Positions 25,636 to 36,075 of a stretch of DNA of 64,000 nucleotides are shown in pieces (position 1 is the first letter of the stretch; every line of letters begins with the position of its first letter). Both the position numbers and the translations under genes were made by a program. The stretch spans positions 62,001-126,000 of the forward strand of contig NZ_CADIJP010000006.1 in assembly GCF_902859725.1 (NCBI RefSeq), given 5' to 3'. Source of the stretch: Achromobacter mucicolens. Its GTDB lineage: Bacteria > Pseudomonadota > Gammaproteobacteria > Burkholderiales > Burkholderiaceae_B. The notes under the pieces are model-generated. The model searched no databases. It had not been told where the DNA came from and worked only from the letters and a program-made list of their open reading frames with translations.

Positions 25636-26410
25636 TGGCAGCACGCGGCGATTTCGCGCTGGCGCACTGGTTGCAGCCGTTGGTTTGGCCACTGCCGTTG
25701 ACCTGCCCGTCCACGCCCAAGGAAATCCCAACGTGACCGCAACCGCCCAGTCCTTAGCAGAATCCCCCGCCTCGCTCTCGGCCCGGCAGGCGGCGATCGT
25801 GCCCATTGCCGCGTTTGCGGCAGCGGGCGACATCCCCCGGCTCAACGCCGCGCTCGAGCAGGGCCTGGATGCCGGCATGACAGTCAGCGACGCCAAGGAG
25901 GTCCTGATCCAGCTCTACGCCTATGCCGGCTTTCCGCGTAGCCTGAATGCGCTGAGCGAATTGATGAAAGTGCTGCAGGCCCGCGAACAGCGTGGCGTCC
26001 GGGACGCGCCCGGCGCCGAGCCCATCCGCCCAATCCCCCAGGGCGCCGCGTTGCTGGCAGCAGGCACCGCCAATCAAACCAAGCTTTCCGGCGGTCCGGT
26101 TCAGGGCCCCTTATTCGACTTCGCCCCGCTGGCCAATGAATACCTGCGCACGCACCTCTTTGGCGATATCTTCGAACGCGACAACCTGGACTGGCAAAGC
26201 CGCGAGATCGCCACAGTCAGCATGCTGGCCGCAATGGAAGGCGTGGAGTCGCAATTGCAGGCGCATGTGCGGATCAGCATGAACGTCGGACTGACGGCGC
26301 CGCAGTTGCGCCAGCTTGCCGACATCTTGGCCTCTCGCGCTGACCCGCAGATGGCTCGCCGTGCTACGGCGGCACTGGACCGGCATCTGCGGGCGCCAGC
26401 AGGCAAGTGA
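25613..26410 (+). CDS. Carboxymuconolactone decarboxylase-family protein, two domains
   Basis: A 265-aa protein with a signal-like hydrophobic segment (~15-35, VAAVGLATAVDLPVHAQ). The first CMD-like region (~55-125, LSARQAAIVPIAAFAAAGDI) and the second (~185-250, QSREIATVSMLAAMEGVESQLQ) are typical of this alkylhydroperoxidase fold. The C-x-x-C pair of AhpD is absent, so it is unlikely to be a peroxidase. Coupled to the cupin gene and probably controlled by the divergent LysR. Confidence 0.78.
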   Translation: MNNTPPADGSTRRFRAGALVAAVGLATAVDLPVHAQGNPNVTATAQSLAESPASLSARQAAIVPIAAFAAAGDIPRLNAALEQGLDAGMTVSDAKEVLIQLYAYAGFPRSLNALSELMKVLQAREQRGVRDAPGAEPIRPIPQGAALLAAGTANQTKLSGGPVQGPLFDFAPLANEYLRTHLFGDIFERDNLDWQSREIATVSMLAAMEGVESQLQAHVRISMNVGLTAPQLRQLADILASRADPQMARRATAALDRHLRAPAGK

Positions 26411-26573
26411 CGCCAGGGGGCCGGTTTCCGCACAGGCATAACCGGTCCTTAACAGACCTATTAGTAGGGCTAATGAATAAAACCGGGATTTTTTCGGCAA
26501 AATTCCGGACTCAAGAAGTTATTCCCCCACCCGAGGCAAGGCGACTGTGCCGTGCCTCTCAGGAATTGCCCCC

Positions 26574-27047
26574 ATGACGCAACTGCAAATCAACGGCCAG
26601 ACCCAGGACGTCAACGTCCCGGACGACATGCCGATCCTATGGGTTCTGCGCGACGAGCTGGGCATGACCGGCACCAAGTTCGGATGCGGCATGGCGCTGT
26701 GCGGCGCCTGTACGGTGCATATCGATGGCACGCCCGTGCGCGCCTGCCTTACCCCCGTCTCGGTGGCTTCCGGCCGCCAGCTGTCGACCATTGAAGGCAT
26801 GGATGCCGATCCGGTCGGCCGCGCGGTGCAGACGGCCTGGGTCGACAACAACGTCGCGCAATGCGGCTACTGCCAGGCGGGCCAGATCATGACGGCGGTG
26901 AGCCTGCTGAAGGCCAACCCCACTCCCACCGAACAGGAGATCGCGGACGCCATGAGCGGCAACATCTGCCGCTGCGGCACCTACCCGCGCATCCTGGCCG
27001 CCATTCAACAAGCCGCTAGCCGCCTCGCCCAAGGAGGCAAGCAATGA
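26574..27047 (+). CDS. 2Fe-2S subunit of a molybdenum hydroxylase (IorA/CoxS-like)
   Basis: A 157-aa protein. Plant-type 2Fe-2S site in FGCGMALCGACTVHIDG (~40-55) and a second cluster site in CGYCQAGQ ... CRCGTYPRI. It passes electrons from the Mo subunit. Its stop overlaps the start of the Mo-subunit gene by 4 bp. The two-subunit (no FAD subunit) arrangement matches isoquinoline 1-oxidoreductase or aldehyde oxidoreductases that use a cytochrome acceptor. Confidence 0.92.
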   Translation: MTQLQINGQTQDVNVPDDMPILWVLRDELGMTGTKFGCGMALCGACTVHIDGTPVRACLTPVSVASGRQLSTIEGMDADPVGRAVQTAWVDNNVAQCGYCQAGQIMTAVSLLKANPTPTEQEIADAMSGNICRCGTYPRILAAIQQAASRLAQGGKQ

Positions 27048-29335
27048 CCGCCGCCGCTCAACTTTCGCGCCGCGCTTTCCTGCAGGGCAGCCTGGGCGTC
27101 TTGACGCTTGCCGTCACGGCCAAGGGGTGGGTCACGACCGCGGTGGCCGCCGAGCCGGCCGCCAAGGCGTATGGCGCCGACAGCATGCCTGGCGGCACCG
27201 TGGACGACCCACTGGTCTTTGTCAGCATCGCCGCCGACGGCACGGTCACCATCGTGGCGCACCGCGCGGAAATGGGCACGGGTGTGCGCACCAGCCTGCC
27301 GATGGTGGTGGCTGACGAGATGGAAGCCCGCTGGGAACGCGTGAAGGTCGTGCAGGCGCCCGGCGACGAAGCGCGCTACGGCAATCAGAACGTGGACGGC
27401 TCGCGCAGCATGCGGCACTTCCTGATGCCGATGCGTCGCGTGGGCGCCGCGGCCCGCCAGATGCTGGAAGCCGCCGCAGCAGCACGCTGGGCCGTGCCCG
27501 TTGCCGAGGTCAAGGCAGAGCAGCATGAAGTGCTGCATGCGCCCACCGGCCGGCGTCTGTCCTACGGCGATCTGGCGGCGGACGCGGCCAAGCAGCCCGT
27601 GCCGGCCAGCGACGCGCTCAAGCTCAAGGACCGGTCCGCATTCCGGTACATCGGCAAGGACCAGGTTCGCCTCGTGGACCTCGAAGCCATCGGCAAAGGG
27701 CAAGCCACCTACGGCATGGACATGCGCCTGACCGGCATGGTCTATGCGGTCGTGGCGCGGCCTCCCGTCGTGGGCGGCCGGCTGCGGCGTTTCGACAGCG
27801 CCAAGGCGCTGGCCGTGCCCGGCGTGCTGAAGGTCGTCGAGATTCCCCCCATGCAGGGCGCCCCCGCATTCCAGCCGCTGGGCGGCGTGGCCGTCGTGGC
27901 GCGCAACACCTGGGCCGCCCGCCAGGGACGCGACGCGTTGGAGATCGAATGGGACGATGGTCCGAACGGCAGCTATGACTCGGCCGTCTACCGGCAAACG
28001 CTGCAGGCGGCGGCCCGCGCACCCGGCAAGACGATGCGCAACCAGGGCGACGCCGCCAATGCCTGGGCCAAGGCGCCCGAAGCCGAGCGCGTGGCCGCGG
28101 AATACTATTTGCCCCATCTGGCGCACGCATCGATGGAACCGCCGGTCGCCACCGTGCAGATCAAGGGCAACAGCGCCGAGGTTTGGACGTCCGTGCAGAA
28201 TCCGGCCGCCGCTAAAAGCGCTGTCGCTGCGCGTCTGAAGCTGGACCCCGCCAACGTCAAGGTCAACGTGTTGCTGCTGGGCGGCGGCTTCGGGCGCAAG
28301 TCCAAGCCCGACTTCGTGGACGAAGCCGCCATCGTGGCCCGCGCCATGCCCGACGGCACGCCGGTCAAGCTGGTCTGGACGCGCGAGGACGATATTCATC
28401 ACGACTATCTGCACACCGTGTCGGTCGAGCGACTGGAAGCCGTCATGGACGCGCAGGGACAAGTCCAATCCTGGCTGCACCGCAGCGCCGCCCCCACCAT
28501 CGCGTCGCTGTTTGCGCAAGGCGCCAAGGGGCAGCAGATGTTCGAATCGGCCATGTCGGCGATCAACATGCCCTACCGCATTCCGAACGTGCGCGTGGAG
28601 ACCGCCGAAGTCGACGCCCACGCCCGCATCGGCTGGTTCCGGTCGGTCGCCAACATTCCCCATGCCTTCGCCGCCCAGTGCTTCATCGACGAGCTTGCGC
28701 ACCGCGCGGGCAAGGATCCGCAAGCCTTCGCGCTGGACCTCATCGGCCCGGCCCGCCAGATCGACCCGGGCACGATGGCCGACACGTGGAACTACACCGA
28801 GTCGCCTGAACGCTACCCGTACGACACCGGCCGCCTGCGCGGCGTGATCGAGGCCGCGTGCAAGGGCGCGGGCTGGGGCCGCACCTTGCCCAAGGGACAT
28901 GGCCTGGGTTTGGCCTTTTGCTACAGCTTCATGAGCTACACGGCCACGGTCGTCGAAGTGGCGGTGGACGACAAGGGCGAGGTCCGAGTCGTCGCCGTGG
29001 ACATGGCCATGGACTGCGGCCCGCAGATCAACCCCGAACGCATCCGCGCGCAAATGGAAGGCGGCGCCATCATGGGCCTTGGCCTGGCGCTGACCAGCGA
29101 AATCACTTTCGAAAAAGGCCGCGTGAAGCAAAGCAACTTCCATGACTACGAAGTCCTGCGCCATAACGCCTCGCCGCGCGTGATCCGCACGCACCTGGTC
29201 AATGACGATCACGCATTGCCGCCGGGCGGCGTGGGCGAGCCCCCGGTGCCGCCCGTGGCCCCCGCCCTGTGCAACGCCATCTTCGCCGCCACCGGCAAGC
29301 GGATCCGCAGCCTGCCGGTGCGCAAGGTGGCATGA
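27044..29335 (+). CDS. Molybdopterin-binding subunit of a periplasmic Mo hydroxylase (IorB-like)
   Basis: A 763-aa large subunit. A twin-arginine signal SRRAFLQGSLGVLTLAVTA at ~8-26 sends the folded complex to the periplasm. Mo-site motifs are seen in LLGGGFGRKSKPDF and the final GVGEPPVPPVAPAL with its catalytic Glu. Family members hydroxylate N-heterocycles or oxidise aldehydes. XdhC follows, as expected for sulfido-Mo insertion. Substrate unknown. Confidence 0.92.
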   Translation: MTAAAQLSRRAFLQGSLGVLTLAVTAKGWVTTAVAAEPAAKAYGADSMPGGTVDDPLVFVSIAADGTVTIVAHRAEMGTGVRTSLPMVVADEMEARWERVKVVQAPGDEARYGNQNVDGSRSMRHFLMPMRRVGAAARQMLEAAAAARWAVPVAEVKAEQHEVLHAPTGRRLSYGDLAADAAKQPVPASDALKLKDRSAFRYIGKDQVRLVDLEAIGKGQATYGMDMRLTGMVYAVVARPPVVGGRLRRFDSAKALAVPGVLKVVEIPPMQGAPAFQPLGGVAVVARNTWAARQGRDALEIEWDDGPNGSYDSAVYRQTLQAAARAPGKTMRNQGDAANAWAKAPEAERVAAEYYLPHLAHASMEPPVATVQIKGNSAEVWTSVQNPAAAKSAVAARLKLDPANVKVNVLLLGGGFGRKSKPDFVDEAAIVARAMPDGTPVKLVWTREDDIHHDYLHTVSVERLEAVMDAQGQVQSWLHRSAAPTIASLFAQGAKGQQMFESAMSAINMPYRIPNVRVETAEVDAHARIGWFRSVANIPHAFAAQCFIDELAHRAGKDPQAFALDLIGPARQIDPGTMADTWNYTESPERYPYDTGRLRGVIEAACKGAGWGRTLPKGHGLGLAFCYSFMSYTATVVEVAVDDKGEVRVVAVDMAMDCGPQINPERIRAQMEGGAIMGLGLALTSEITFEKGRVKQSNFHDYEVLRHNASPRVIRTHLVNDDHALPPGGVGEPPVPPVAPALCNAIFAATGKRIRSLPVRKVA

Positions 29336-29410
29336 TGGCGGAACCCGCGACTACGCCCCGCACAGGACCGCCCGCCATGACCGCATGTCTTATCCGCCCG
29401 GAGCCCGCCG

Positions 29411-30376
29411 ATGGAAAGTGTTGATGTGCGCGTGCTGCGCGCGGCGCGCGATTGGCAGGTGACAGGTCATCGCCTCATGCTGGCCACCGTCGTCAAGACG
29501 TGGGGGTCGTCGCCGCGGCCCGTCGGCTCGATGATGGTGCTGCGCGAGGACGGCCGCTGCATCGGATCGGTCTCCGGCGGCTGCATCGAGGACGACCTGA
29601 TCCACCGCTACACACGGGCCTACGGCGACGGGGCCATTCCGCAGTCGGCGCCCGAACTCGTGCGCTATGGCGTCACGGCCGACGAGGCGCACCGCTTCGG
29701 GCTGCCATGCGGCGGCACGCTTGAGCTGCTGCTTGAATTCGAACCCGACGGCGCGGCGCTTGACGCACTGGTCCGCCGGCTTGAGGCGGGCCGCCTCGTG
29801 CAGCGGACCGTCGATTGCGCGTCCGGGGCCGTAACGCTCGGCGACGCATCGGCGCCCGAGGCCCTGCATTTCGATGGCGTCACGCTGTCCAGCACGCTGG
29901 GCCCCCAATACCGGCTGCTCCTCATCGGCGCCGGCTCGCTGGCCGAGTACGTCGCCACCATGGCGCTGTTCAATGACTTCGCGGTGACCGTGTGCGACCC
30001 GCGCATCGAGCACTTGGGCACCTGGTCCGTGGATGGCGTGGCCTTCACCACCGAAATGCCCGACGACGCCGTGCGCGCGCTCGCCCCCGATTCCCGAACC
30101 TGCATCGTGGCGCTCAGCCATGACCCCAAGCTTGACGACATGGCCCTGCTGGAAGCGCTGCACAGCCCAGCCTTCTATGTGGGCGCCATCGGCTCACGCC
30201 GCAACGCCGCCAGCCGCCGCGAGAGGTTCATGGAACACTTCGATGAAACGGAAGCGTCGCTTCAACGGCTGCACTCGCCGGTCGGACTGCACATCGGCAG
30301 CAAGACGCCCGCCGAGATCGCGGTGAGCGTCATGGCGCACATCCTGGCCGTGAAGAACGGGGTCGTCACAGCGTAA
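29411..30376 (+). CDS. xdhC: XdhC/CoxI-family Mo-cofactor maturation protein
   Basis: A 321-aa protein. N-terminal XdhC/CoxI domain (LATVVKTWGSSPRPVGSMM, SVSGGCIEDD) and C-terminal Rossmann domain (LLIGAGSLAEYVATMALFNDF; YVGAIGSRRNAASR). It binds and protects the molybdenum cofactor for insertion into the hydroxylase encoded just upstream. Confidence 0.92.
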   Translation: MESVDVRVLRAARDWQVTGHRLMLATVVKTWGSSPRPVGSMMVLREDGRCIGSVSGGCIEDDLIHRYTRAYGDGAIPQSAPELVRYGVTADEAHRFGLPCGGTLELLLEFEPDGAALDALVRRLEAGRLVQRTVDCASGAVTLGDASAPEALHFDGVTLSSTLGPQYRLLLIGAGSLAEYVATMALFNDFAVTVCDPRIEHLGTWSVDGVAFTTEMPDDAVRALAPDSRTCIVALSHDPKLDDMALLEALHSPAFYVGAIGSRRNAASRRERFMEHFDETEASLQRLHSPVGLHIGSKTPAEIAVSVMAHILAVKNGVVTA

Positions 30377-30480
30377 AGACGCTGGCGCGCCGCGGCTCTC
30401 ATGCAGCGACGCGCACGTCCGAGACGAGCCAACCCGCGCATCCATGGGCTTTTGCCGGCCGTTCGCCGGCAATGTGTACC

Positions 30481-30489
30481 TGTCTATAC
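30481..30489. promoter_or_regulatory. Probable HutC site upstream of hutC
   Basis: TGTCTATAC inside CCTGTCTATACTAGG, 45 bp before the hutC GTG. The same 9-mer is repeated before hutU, supporting autoregulation by HutC. Confidence 0.65.
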
Positions 30490-30533
30490 TAGGACCGCAT
30501 TTTAATTTTTCGTGTCACACACCCAGGATCCCC

Positions 30534-31277
30534 GTGGCTGATTCCCCCCCCAAATTGCCTGTCCCAGCCAACGCCCCGCCCGCTCCGCTGTACGCGCAGG
30601 TCAAGCAGATGATTGCGCAGCAGATCCGCAGCGGCGCCTGGCCCGCGCATTACCGCGTGCCGTCGGAAGCCGAACTGGTCGAGGAACTGGGATTCAGCCG
30701 CATGACGATCAACCGCGCGCTGCGCGAATTGACATCGGAAGGCCTGCTTGTGCGGATGCAAGGCGTCGGCACCTTCGTCGCGCAGCCCAAGGCGCGCTCG
30801 GCCCTGTTTGCCGTGAACAACATCGCCGACGAGATCGCGGCGCGGAACCACCGGCACCACAGCCGCGTGGTGCGGCTGGCTGAAGAGCCGGCCGGCGCCG
30901 AACAAGCCCAGGCGCTGGAAATCCGTGCGGGGCAGCCGGTCTTTCATTCGATCATCGTCCACTACGAGGACGACGTGCCGATCCAGCTGGAAGACCGCTA
31001 CGTCAACGTCCGCCTTGCGCCCGACTACCTGAAGCAAGACTTCACGCAAAGCACGCCCTATGACTACCTGACCCGCGTGGCGCCTCTGAGCGCGGGCGAA
31101 CACGTGGTCGAGGCAATCCTGGCCAAACCGCGCGAGTGCCAATTGCTGCAGATCGAACGCGATGAGCCATGCCTGCTCATCAGCCGGCGCACCTGGTCCG
31201 GCGACCGCGCGGTGACCCTGGCCCGGCTGATCCACCCCGGCTCGCGCCACCGCCTGGAAGGCAAGTTCACGACGTGA
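30534..31277 (+). CDS. hutC: HutC, histidine-utilisation repressor (GntR/HutC)
   Basis: A 247-aa repressor. GTG 30534 after CCAGGATCC is preferred over an upstream ATG with a poor site. Winged helix ~20-80 (YRVPSEAELVEELGFSRMTI, then NRALRELTSEGLLV) and a C-terminal UTRA domain (QPVFHSIIVHYEDDVPIQLE) that binds urocanate. Just upstream of hutUHI. Confidence 0.93.
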   Translation: MADSPPKLPVPANAPPAPLYAQVKQMIAQQIRSGAWPAHYRVPSEAELVEELGFSRMTINRALRELTSEGLLVRMQGVGTFVAQPKARSALFAVNNIADEIAARNHRHHSRVVRLAEEPAGAEQAQALEIRAGQPVFHSIIVHYEDDVPIQLEDRYVNVRLAPDYLKQDFTQSTPYDYLTRVAPLSAGEHVVEAILAKPRECQLLQIERDEPCLLISRRTWSGDRAVTLARLIHPGSRHRLEGKFTT

Positions 31278-31316
31278 CGCCCGCGCCATTGCGGCGCGCC
31301 CCCTGCTGCTATCGCC

Positions 31317-31348
31317 AATGCCGAATCCCCACGGGGTTCGGCATTTTT
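31317..31348 (+). terminator. hutC terminator
   Basis: AATGCCGAA-CCCC-type stem closing over AC and followed by ATTTTT. It separates hutC from the hutU promoter. Confidence 0.75.
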
Positions 31349-31388
31349 CATTGGGGTAATCCCTGATTCGAAATTAAGTCATATACTC

Positions 31389-31400
31389 TTGTCTATACAA
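31389..31400. promoter_or_regulatory. HutC operator upstream of hutU
   Basis: Near-palindrome TTGTCTATACAA, 74 bp before the hutU start. It agrees with the known HutC consensus of the TTGTATAGACAA type. Confidence 0.75.
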
Positions 31401-31473
31401 CCATAGGCATCATAAGATTCGATCACCTTGGCGCTGGATCACCGCGCGCCTCGACCCGATCCAGGAGACACAC

Positions 31474-33156
31474 TTGAAGCCTTCGACCCGATTCCGCGAC
31501 GCCCTCATCCGCGCACCGCGGGGCAGCCAGCTCACGGCCAAGAGCTGGCTGACCGAAGCGCCCTTGCGCATGCTCATGAACAACCTCGACCCCGACGTGG
31601 CCGAGAACCCGAACGAGCTGGTCGTGTACGGCGGCATCGGCCGCGCGGCTCGCGACTGGGATTGCTACGACAAGATCGTCGAATCGCTTACGGCCCTGAA
31701 CGACGACGAAACGCTGCTGGTGCAATCGGGCAAGCCGGTGGGCGTCTTCAAGACGCACGCCAACGCGCCCCGCGTGCTGATCGCCAACTCGAACCTTGTT
31801 CCGCATTGGGCCACGTGGGAACACTTCAACGAACTGGACGCCAAGGGTCTGGCCATGTACGGCCAGATGACCGCCGGCAGCTGGATCTACATCGGCAGCC
31901 AGGGCATCGTGCAGGGCACGTACGAAACCTTCGTCGAAGCGGGCCGCCAGCACTACGGCGGCAACCTCGCCGGGCGCTGGGTCCTGACCGCCGGCCTGGG
32001 CGGCATGGGCGGCGCGCAGCCCCTGGCGGCCACGCTGGCGGGCGCGTGCTCGCTCAACATCGAATGCCAGCAAAGCCGGATCGACTTCCGCCTGCGCACG
32101 CGCTATGTGGACGAACAGGCCGCCAACCTGGACGACGCCCTGGCCCGCATCGCCAAACACACGCAAGCAGGCCGAGCGGTGTCCGTCGCGCTCTGCGGCA
32201 ACGCCGCCGAGATCCTGCCCGAGCTCGTGCGCCGGGGCGTCAGGCCCGACATGGTCACCGACCAGACCAGCGCGCACGACCCCTTGAACGGCTACCTGCC
32301 CGCCGGCTGGGCCTGGCAGGAATACCGCGATCGCGCGCAGCGCGAGCCCGCGGCGGTCATCAAGGCCGCCAAGCAGTCGATGGCCGTGCATGTGCAGGCC
32401 ATGCTGGCATTCCAGCGGCAGGGCATCCCCACCTTCGACTACGGCAACAACATCCGGCAGATGGCCAAGGAAGAAGGCGTTGGCGACGCATTCGACTTTC
32501 CCGGCTTTGTGCCGGCCTACATCCGGCCGCTGTTCTGCCGGGGCGTGGGGCCGTTCCGCTGGGCCGCGCTGTCCGGCGACCCCCAGGACATCTACAAGAC
32601 CGACGCCAAGGTCAAGGAACTGATTCCCGACGACGCCCACCTGCACCGCTGGCTCAGCATGGCGCGCGAACGCATCAGCTTCCAGGGGCTGCCCGCGCGT
32701 ATCTGCTGGGTAGGCCTGGGCGCGCGCGCCAAGCTGGGCCTGGCATTCAACGAGATGGTCCGGTCGGGCGAGCTGTCGGCGCCCATCGTAATTGGCCGGG
32801 ACCACCTGGATTCCGGCTCCGTCGCCAGCCCCAACCGCGAAACCGAGTCCATGCGCGACGGCTCGGACGCGGTGTCCGATTGGCCGCTGCTCAACGCGCT
32901 GCTCAATACCGCCAGCGGCGCGACCTGGGTCTCGCTGCATCACGGCGGCGGCGTCGGCATGGGCTTCTCGCAGCATTCCGGCATGGTGATCGTGTGCGAC
33001 GGCACCGACGCGGCCGCCGAGCGTATCGCCCGGGTGCTGACCAACGATCCGGCCACGGGCGTGATGCGGCACGCGGACGCCGGCTACCAGATCGCCATCG
33101 ATTGCGCTCGCGAGCAGGGCTTGAACCTGCCCATGGTGACCGGCAAGCGCGACTGA
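31474..33156 (+). CDS. hutU: Urocanate hydratase
   Basis: A 560-aa cytoplasmic enzyme of full family length that adds water to urocanate to give imidazolonepropionate, using NAD+ as electrophile. Conserved blocks include [39 protein letters not shown] (NAD binding), [14 protein letters not shown] and the catalytic-Cys region [16 protein letters not shown]. First structural gene of hutU-H-I, 53 bp ahead of hutH. Confidence 0.97.
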   Translation: MKPSTRFRDALIRAPRGSQLTAKSWLTEAPLRMLMNNLDPDVAENPNELVVYGGIGRAARDWDCYDKIVESLTALNDDETLLVQSGKPVGVFKTHANAPRVLIANSNLVPHWATWEHFNELDAKGLAMYGQMTAGSWIYIGSQGIVQGTYETFVEAGRQHYGGNLAGRWVLTAGLGGMGGAQPLAATLAGACSLNIECQQSRIDFRLRTRYVDEQAANLDDALARIAKHTQAGRAVSVALCGNAAEILPELVRRGVRPDMVTDQTSAHDPLNGYLPAGWAWQEYRDRAQREPAAVIKAAKQSMAVHVQAMLAFQRQGIPTFDYGNNIRQMAKEEGVGDAFDFPGFVPAYIRPLFCRGVGPFRWAALSGDPQDIYKTDAKVKELIPDDAHLHRWLSMARERISFQGLPARICWVGLGARAKLGLAFNEMVRSGELSAPIVIGRDHLDSGSVASPNRETESMRDGSDAVSDWPLLNALLNTASGATWVSLHHGGGVGMGFSQHSGMVIVCDGTDAAAERIARVLTNDPATGVMRHADAGYQIAIDCAREQGLNLPMVTGKRD

Positions 33157-33208
33157 CCGCACAACAATGATCGCAAGCAGCCGGACAACCGGCGTGGGAG
33201 AAGAGGAA

Positions 33209-34738
33209 ATGGAATTGCATGTGAAACCGGGCCACCTGACGCTGGCCGACCTGCGGCGCGCCTACCGGCAGCCCGTGCGCCTGACGCTGGATCCCGGCGC
33301 CGCGCAGGGCATCGACGCCAGCGTGGCCACGGTTGAACGCATCATCGCCGAAGGCCGCACGGTCTACGGCATCAATACCGGCTTTGGCCTGTTGGCCTCC
33401 ACCAAGATCGCGCGCGAGGACCTGCAGGCCTTGCAGACTTCGCTGGTGCGTTCGCATGCCGCCGGCGTGGGCGAGGCGCTGGACGACGCGATGGTGCGCC
33501 TCATCATGGTGCTGAAGATCAACAGCCTGGCCCGCGGCTATTCCGGTGTGCGCCGCAAAGTCATCGACAGCCTGATTGCCTTGGTCAACACAGGCGTCTA
33601 TCCCCACATTCCTCTCAAGGGTTCGGTGGGCGCCTCGGGCGACCTCGCCCCGCTTGCCCACATGTCGATGGTGCTGCTGGGCGAAAGCCAGGCGCGCCAT
33701 CAGGGCGAATGGCTGCCCGCGCGCGACGCCCTGGCGCGCGCCGGCCTGACGCCGTTGACGCTTGCCGCCAAGGAAGGACTGGCGCTTCTGAACGGCACCC
33801 AGGTGTCCACCGCGTTTGCCCTGCGCGGTCTGTTCGAAGCCGAAGACATGATGGCGGCCGGCCTTGTTTGCGGCAGCCTCAGCGTCGAAGCCATGCTGGG
33901 CTCGCGCACACCTTTCGACGCCCGCATTCACGCCGCGCGCGGCCAGACCGGCCAGATCGACGTGGCTGCCGTCTACCGCAGCCTGCTGGGCGAGGACAGC
34001 GAAGTCGGCCATTCCCATGCCGACTGCGGCAAGGTGCAAGACCCCTACTCCCTGCGTTGCCAGCCCCAGGTCATGGGCGCCTGCCTCACGCAGATCCGCC
34101 ACGCGGCCCAGGTGCTCCAGATCGAAGCCAACGCCGTCTCCGACAACCCCCTCGTGTTCGTCGAACAGGGCGACGTCATCTCGGGCGGCAACTTCCATGC
34201 AGAGCCCGTCGCCCTGGTCGCCGACAACCTGGCGCTGACGCTGGCCGAGATCGGCGCCCTGTCGGAACGGCGCATCGCGCTGATGATGGACAAGCACATG
34301 TCGCAATTGCCGCCGTTCCTGGTCCGCAAGGGCGGCGTGAACTCCGGCTTCATGATCGCCCAGGTGACGGCGGCGGCGCTGGCCAGCGACAACAAGGCCT
34401 TGGCGCATCCGGCCAGCGTGGACAGCATGCCCACGTCGGCCAACCAGGAAGACCACGTCTCGATGGCGCCCAACGCGGGCAAGCGTCTGTGGGCCATGGC
34501 CGACAACGTGCGCGACATTCTGGCCATCGAATGGCTGGGCGCGTGCCAGGGGCTGGATTTCCGCGAGGGGCTCAAGACCTCTCCGCAACTGGAACAGGCG
34601 CGCCGCGCGCTGCGCGACAAAGTGCCCCACTACGAAGAAGACCGCTTCTTCGCGCCCGACATCGCGGCAGCCAGCGGGCTGCTCGCCGCGCAGGTCATGA
34701 ACGGCCTGATGCCCCCGGGCCTTTTACCCAGCCTGTGA
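33209..34738 (+). CDS. hutH: Histidine ammonia-lyase
   Basis: A 509-aa enzyme from ATG 33209 (GAGAAGAGG upstream). Removes ammonia from L-histidine to make urocanate. The self-forming MIO prosthetic group arises from A142-S143-G144 in [14 protein letters not shown]. Catalytic Tyr lies in [10 protein letters not shown]. Start upstream at 33167 is possible but has no ribosome-binding site. Confidence 0.97.
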   Translation: MELHVKPGHLTLADLRRAYRQPVRLTLDPGAAQGIDASVATVERIIAEGRTVYGINTGFGLLASTKIAREDLQALQTSLVRSHAAGVGEALDDAMVRLIMVLKINSLARGYSGVRRKVIDSLIALVNTGVYPHIPLKGSVGASGDLAPLAHMSMVLLGESQARHQGEWLPARDALARAGLTPLTLAAKEGLALLNGTQVSTAFALRGLFEAEDMMAAGLVCGSLSVEAMLGSRTPFDARIHAARGQTGQIDVAAVYRSLLGEDSEVGHSHADCGKVQDPYSLRCQPQVMGACLTQIRHAAQVLQIEANAVSDNPLVFVEQGDVISGGNFHAEPVALVADNLALTLAEIGALSERRIALMMDKHMSQLPPFLVRKGGVNSGFMIAQVTAAALASDNKALAHPASVDSMPTSANQEDHVSMAPNAGKRLWAMADNVRDILAIEWLGACQGLDFREGLKTSPQLEQARRALRDKVPHYEEDRFFAPDIAAASGLLAAQVMNGLMPPGLLPSL

Positions 34739-34796
34739 TGCCGACTGTGGCGGCCGGATGCTTCCGGCCGCCGGCGACAGTTCGAAGGAGAAGTGC

Positions 34797-36008
34797 ATGA
34801 GACAAGTCTGGCGGCACTGCCACGCGGCCACGATGGCGGGTGGCGCGTATTCCATCATCGAACACGCGGCCATCGTGACCCGCGCCGATCGCATCGAATG
34901 GATCGGTCCCGAAGCCGAATTGCCAAACGTCGACGCCGCGCACGTGCATGACCTGGGCGGCGCGTGGGTCACGCCGGGCCTCATCGACTGCCACACTCAC
35001 CTGGTGTTCGGCGGCGACCGCAGCCGGGAGTTCGAGCAACGCCTGCAAGGCGTCGACTACGCCACCATCGCCGCCCAGGGCGGCGGCATCGCCAGCACCG
35101 TACGCGCCACGCGCGCGGCCACCGAAGACGAGCTCTACGCCAGCGCCCGCCGCCGCGCCCGGCAACTGCTGCGCGATGGCGTCACCACGCTGGAGATCAA
35201 ATCCGGCTACGGGCTCGATCTGGAAAACGAACGCAAGATGCTGCGCGTGGCCCGGCGCCTGGGCCAGACGCTGCCCCTGACCGTGCTGGCAACCTGTCTG
35301 GCCGCACACGCGCTGCCGCCCGAGTTCCAAGGCCGCGCGGACGACTACATCGACGACGTTGCAGCGCGTATGCTGCCCGCCCTGGCGGCCGAGGGCCTGG
35401 TCGATGCCGTCGACGCCTTCTGCGAACATCTGGCGTTCACGCCCGCTCAGGTGGAGCGCGTGTTTCAGGCCGCGGCACGGCTGAACCTGCCCGTCAAGCT
35501 GCATGCCGAGCAACTGTCTTCGCTGCACGGCGCAAGCCTGGCGGCGCGCCATGGGGCGCTGTCAGCGGATCATCTGGAGTACCTGACCGAATCGGATGCG
35601 CGGGCGATGGCCAAAGCGGGTACGGTGGCGGTGCTGTTGCCTGGGGCCTTTTACGCTCTGCGCGAGACACAACTGCCGCCGCTGGATCTGCTGCGCCAAC
35701 ACGGCGTACCCATCGCCATTTCGACGGATCTGAATCCCGGGACGTCGCCCGTGCTGTCGCTGCGCCTGATGCTGAGCATGGCGTGCACGTTATTCCGGAT
35801 GACGCCGGAGGAGGCGCTGGCTGGCGTGACGGCGAATGGTGCCCGGGCGTTGGGCTTGTCAGCGACGCGCGGGATGCTGGAGGCGGGCAAGATGGCGGAT
35901 TTTGTCGCTTGGGATATTGCGCATCCGGCAGAGTTGGCTTACTGGGTGGGCGGGGATTTGGCCAAGCGCGTGGTTCGGCATGGGGCGACGGTGAATTTGA
36001 CGGGTTGA
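34797..36008 (+). CDS. hutI: Imidazolonepropionase
   Basis: A 403-aa amidohydrolase from ATG 34797 (GAAGGAGAAG). Opens imidazolonepropionate to N-formimino-L-glutamate. Metal ligands [20 protein letters not shown] and the [19 protein letters not shown] block are typical. The next step (hutF/hutG) is not in this window. Confidence 0.96.
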   Translation: MRQVWRHCHAATMAGGAYSIIEHAAIVTRADRIEWIGPEAELPNVDAAHVHDLGGAWVTPGLIDCHTHLVFGGDRSREFEQRLQGVDYATIAAQGGGIASTVRATRAATEDELYASARRRARQLLRDGVTTLEIKSGYGLDLENERKMLRVARRLGQTLPLTVLATCLAAHALPPEFQGRADDYIDDVAARMLPALAAEGLVDAVDAFCEHLAFTPAQVERVFQAAARLNLPVKLHAEQLSSLHGASLAARHGALSADHLEYLTESDARAMAKAGTVAVLLPGAFYALRETQLPPLDLLRQHGVPIAISTDLNPGTSPVLSLRLMLSMACTLFRMTPEEALAGVTANGARALGLSATRGMLEAGKMADFVAWDIAHPAELAYWVGGDLAKRVVRHGATVNLTG

Positions 36009-36020
36009 CGTTGCGATTTA

Positions 36021-36035
36021 GTTGATTAACTCAAC
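36021..36035. promoter_or_regulatory. MarR-type operator 1 (upstream of the nitronate-monooxygenase-like gene)
   Basis: Palindrome GTTGATTAACTCAAC, 40 bp before the ATG at 36076. Nearly identical to sites at 40013-40027 and 44029-44043. Confidence 0.65.
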
Positions 36036-36075
36036 GACTTGTCCGAGAATGGTTGCTTTCGGACGAGACGCCATC

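Noticed and set aside
27005-29212. A 735-codon open frame antisense to the Mo-hydroxylase large subunit
   Set aside because: The sense strand encodes a complete enzyme with all motifs. Long antisense frames are expected in GC-rich genes with strong third-position bias; the translation is His/Arg/Gly-rich without any family features.
31423-33162. Long open frames on both strands overlapping hutU
   Set aside because: hutU is full length with its catalytic motifs. The others are shadows caused by codon bias.
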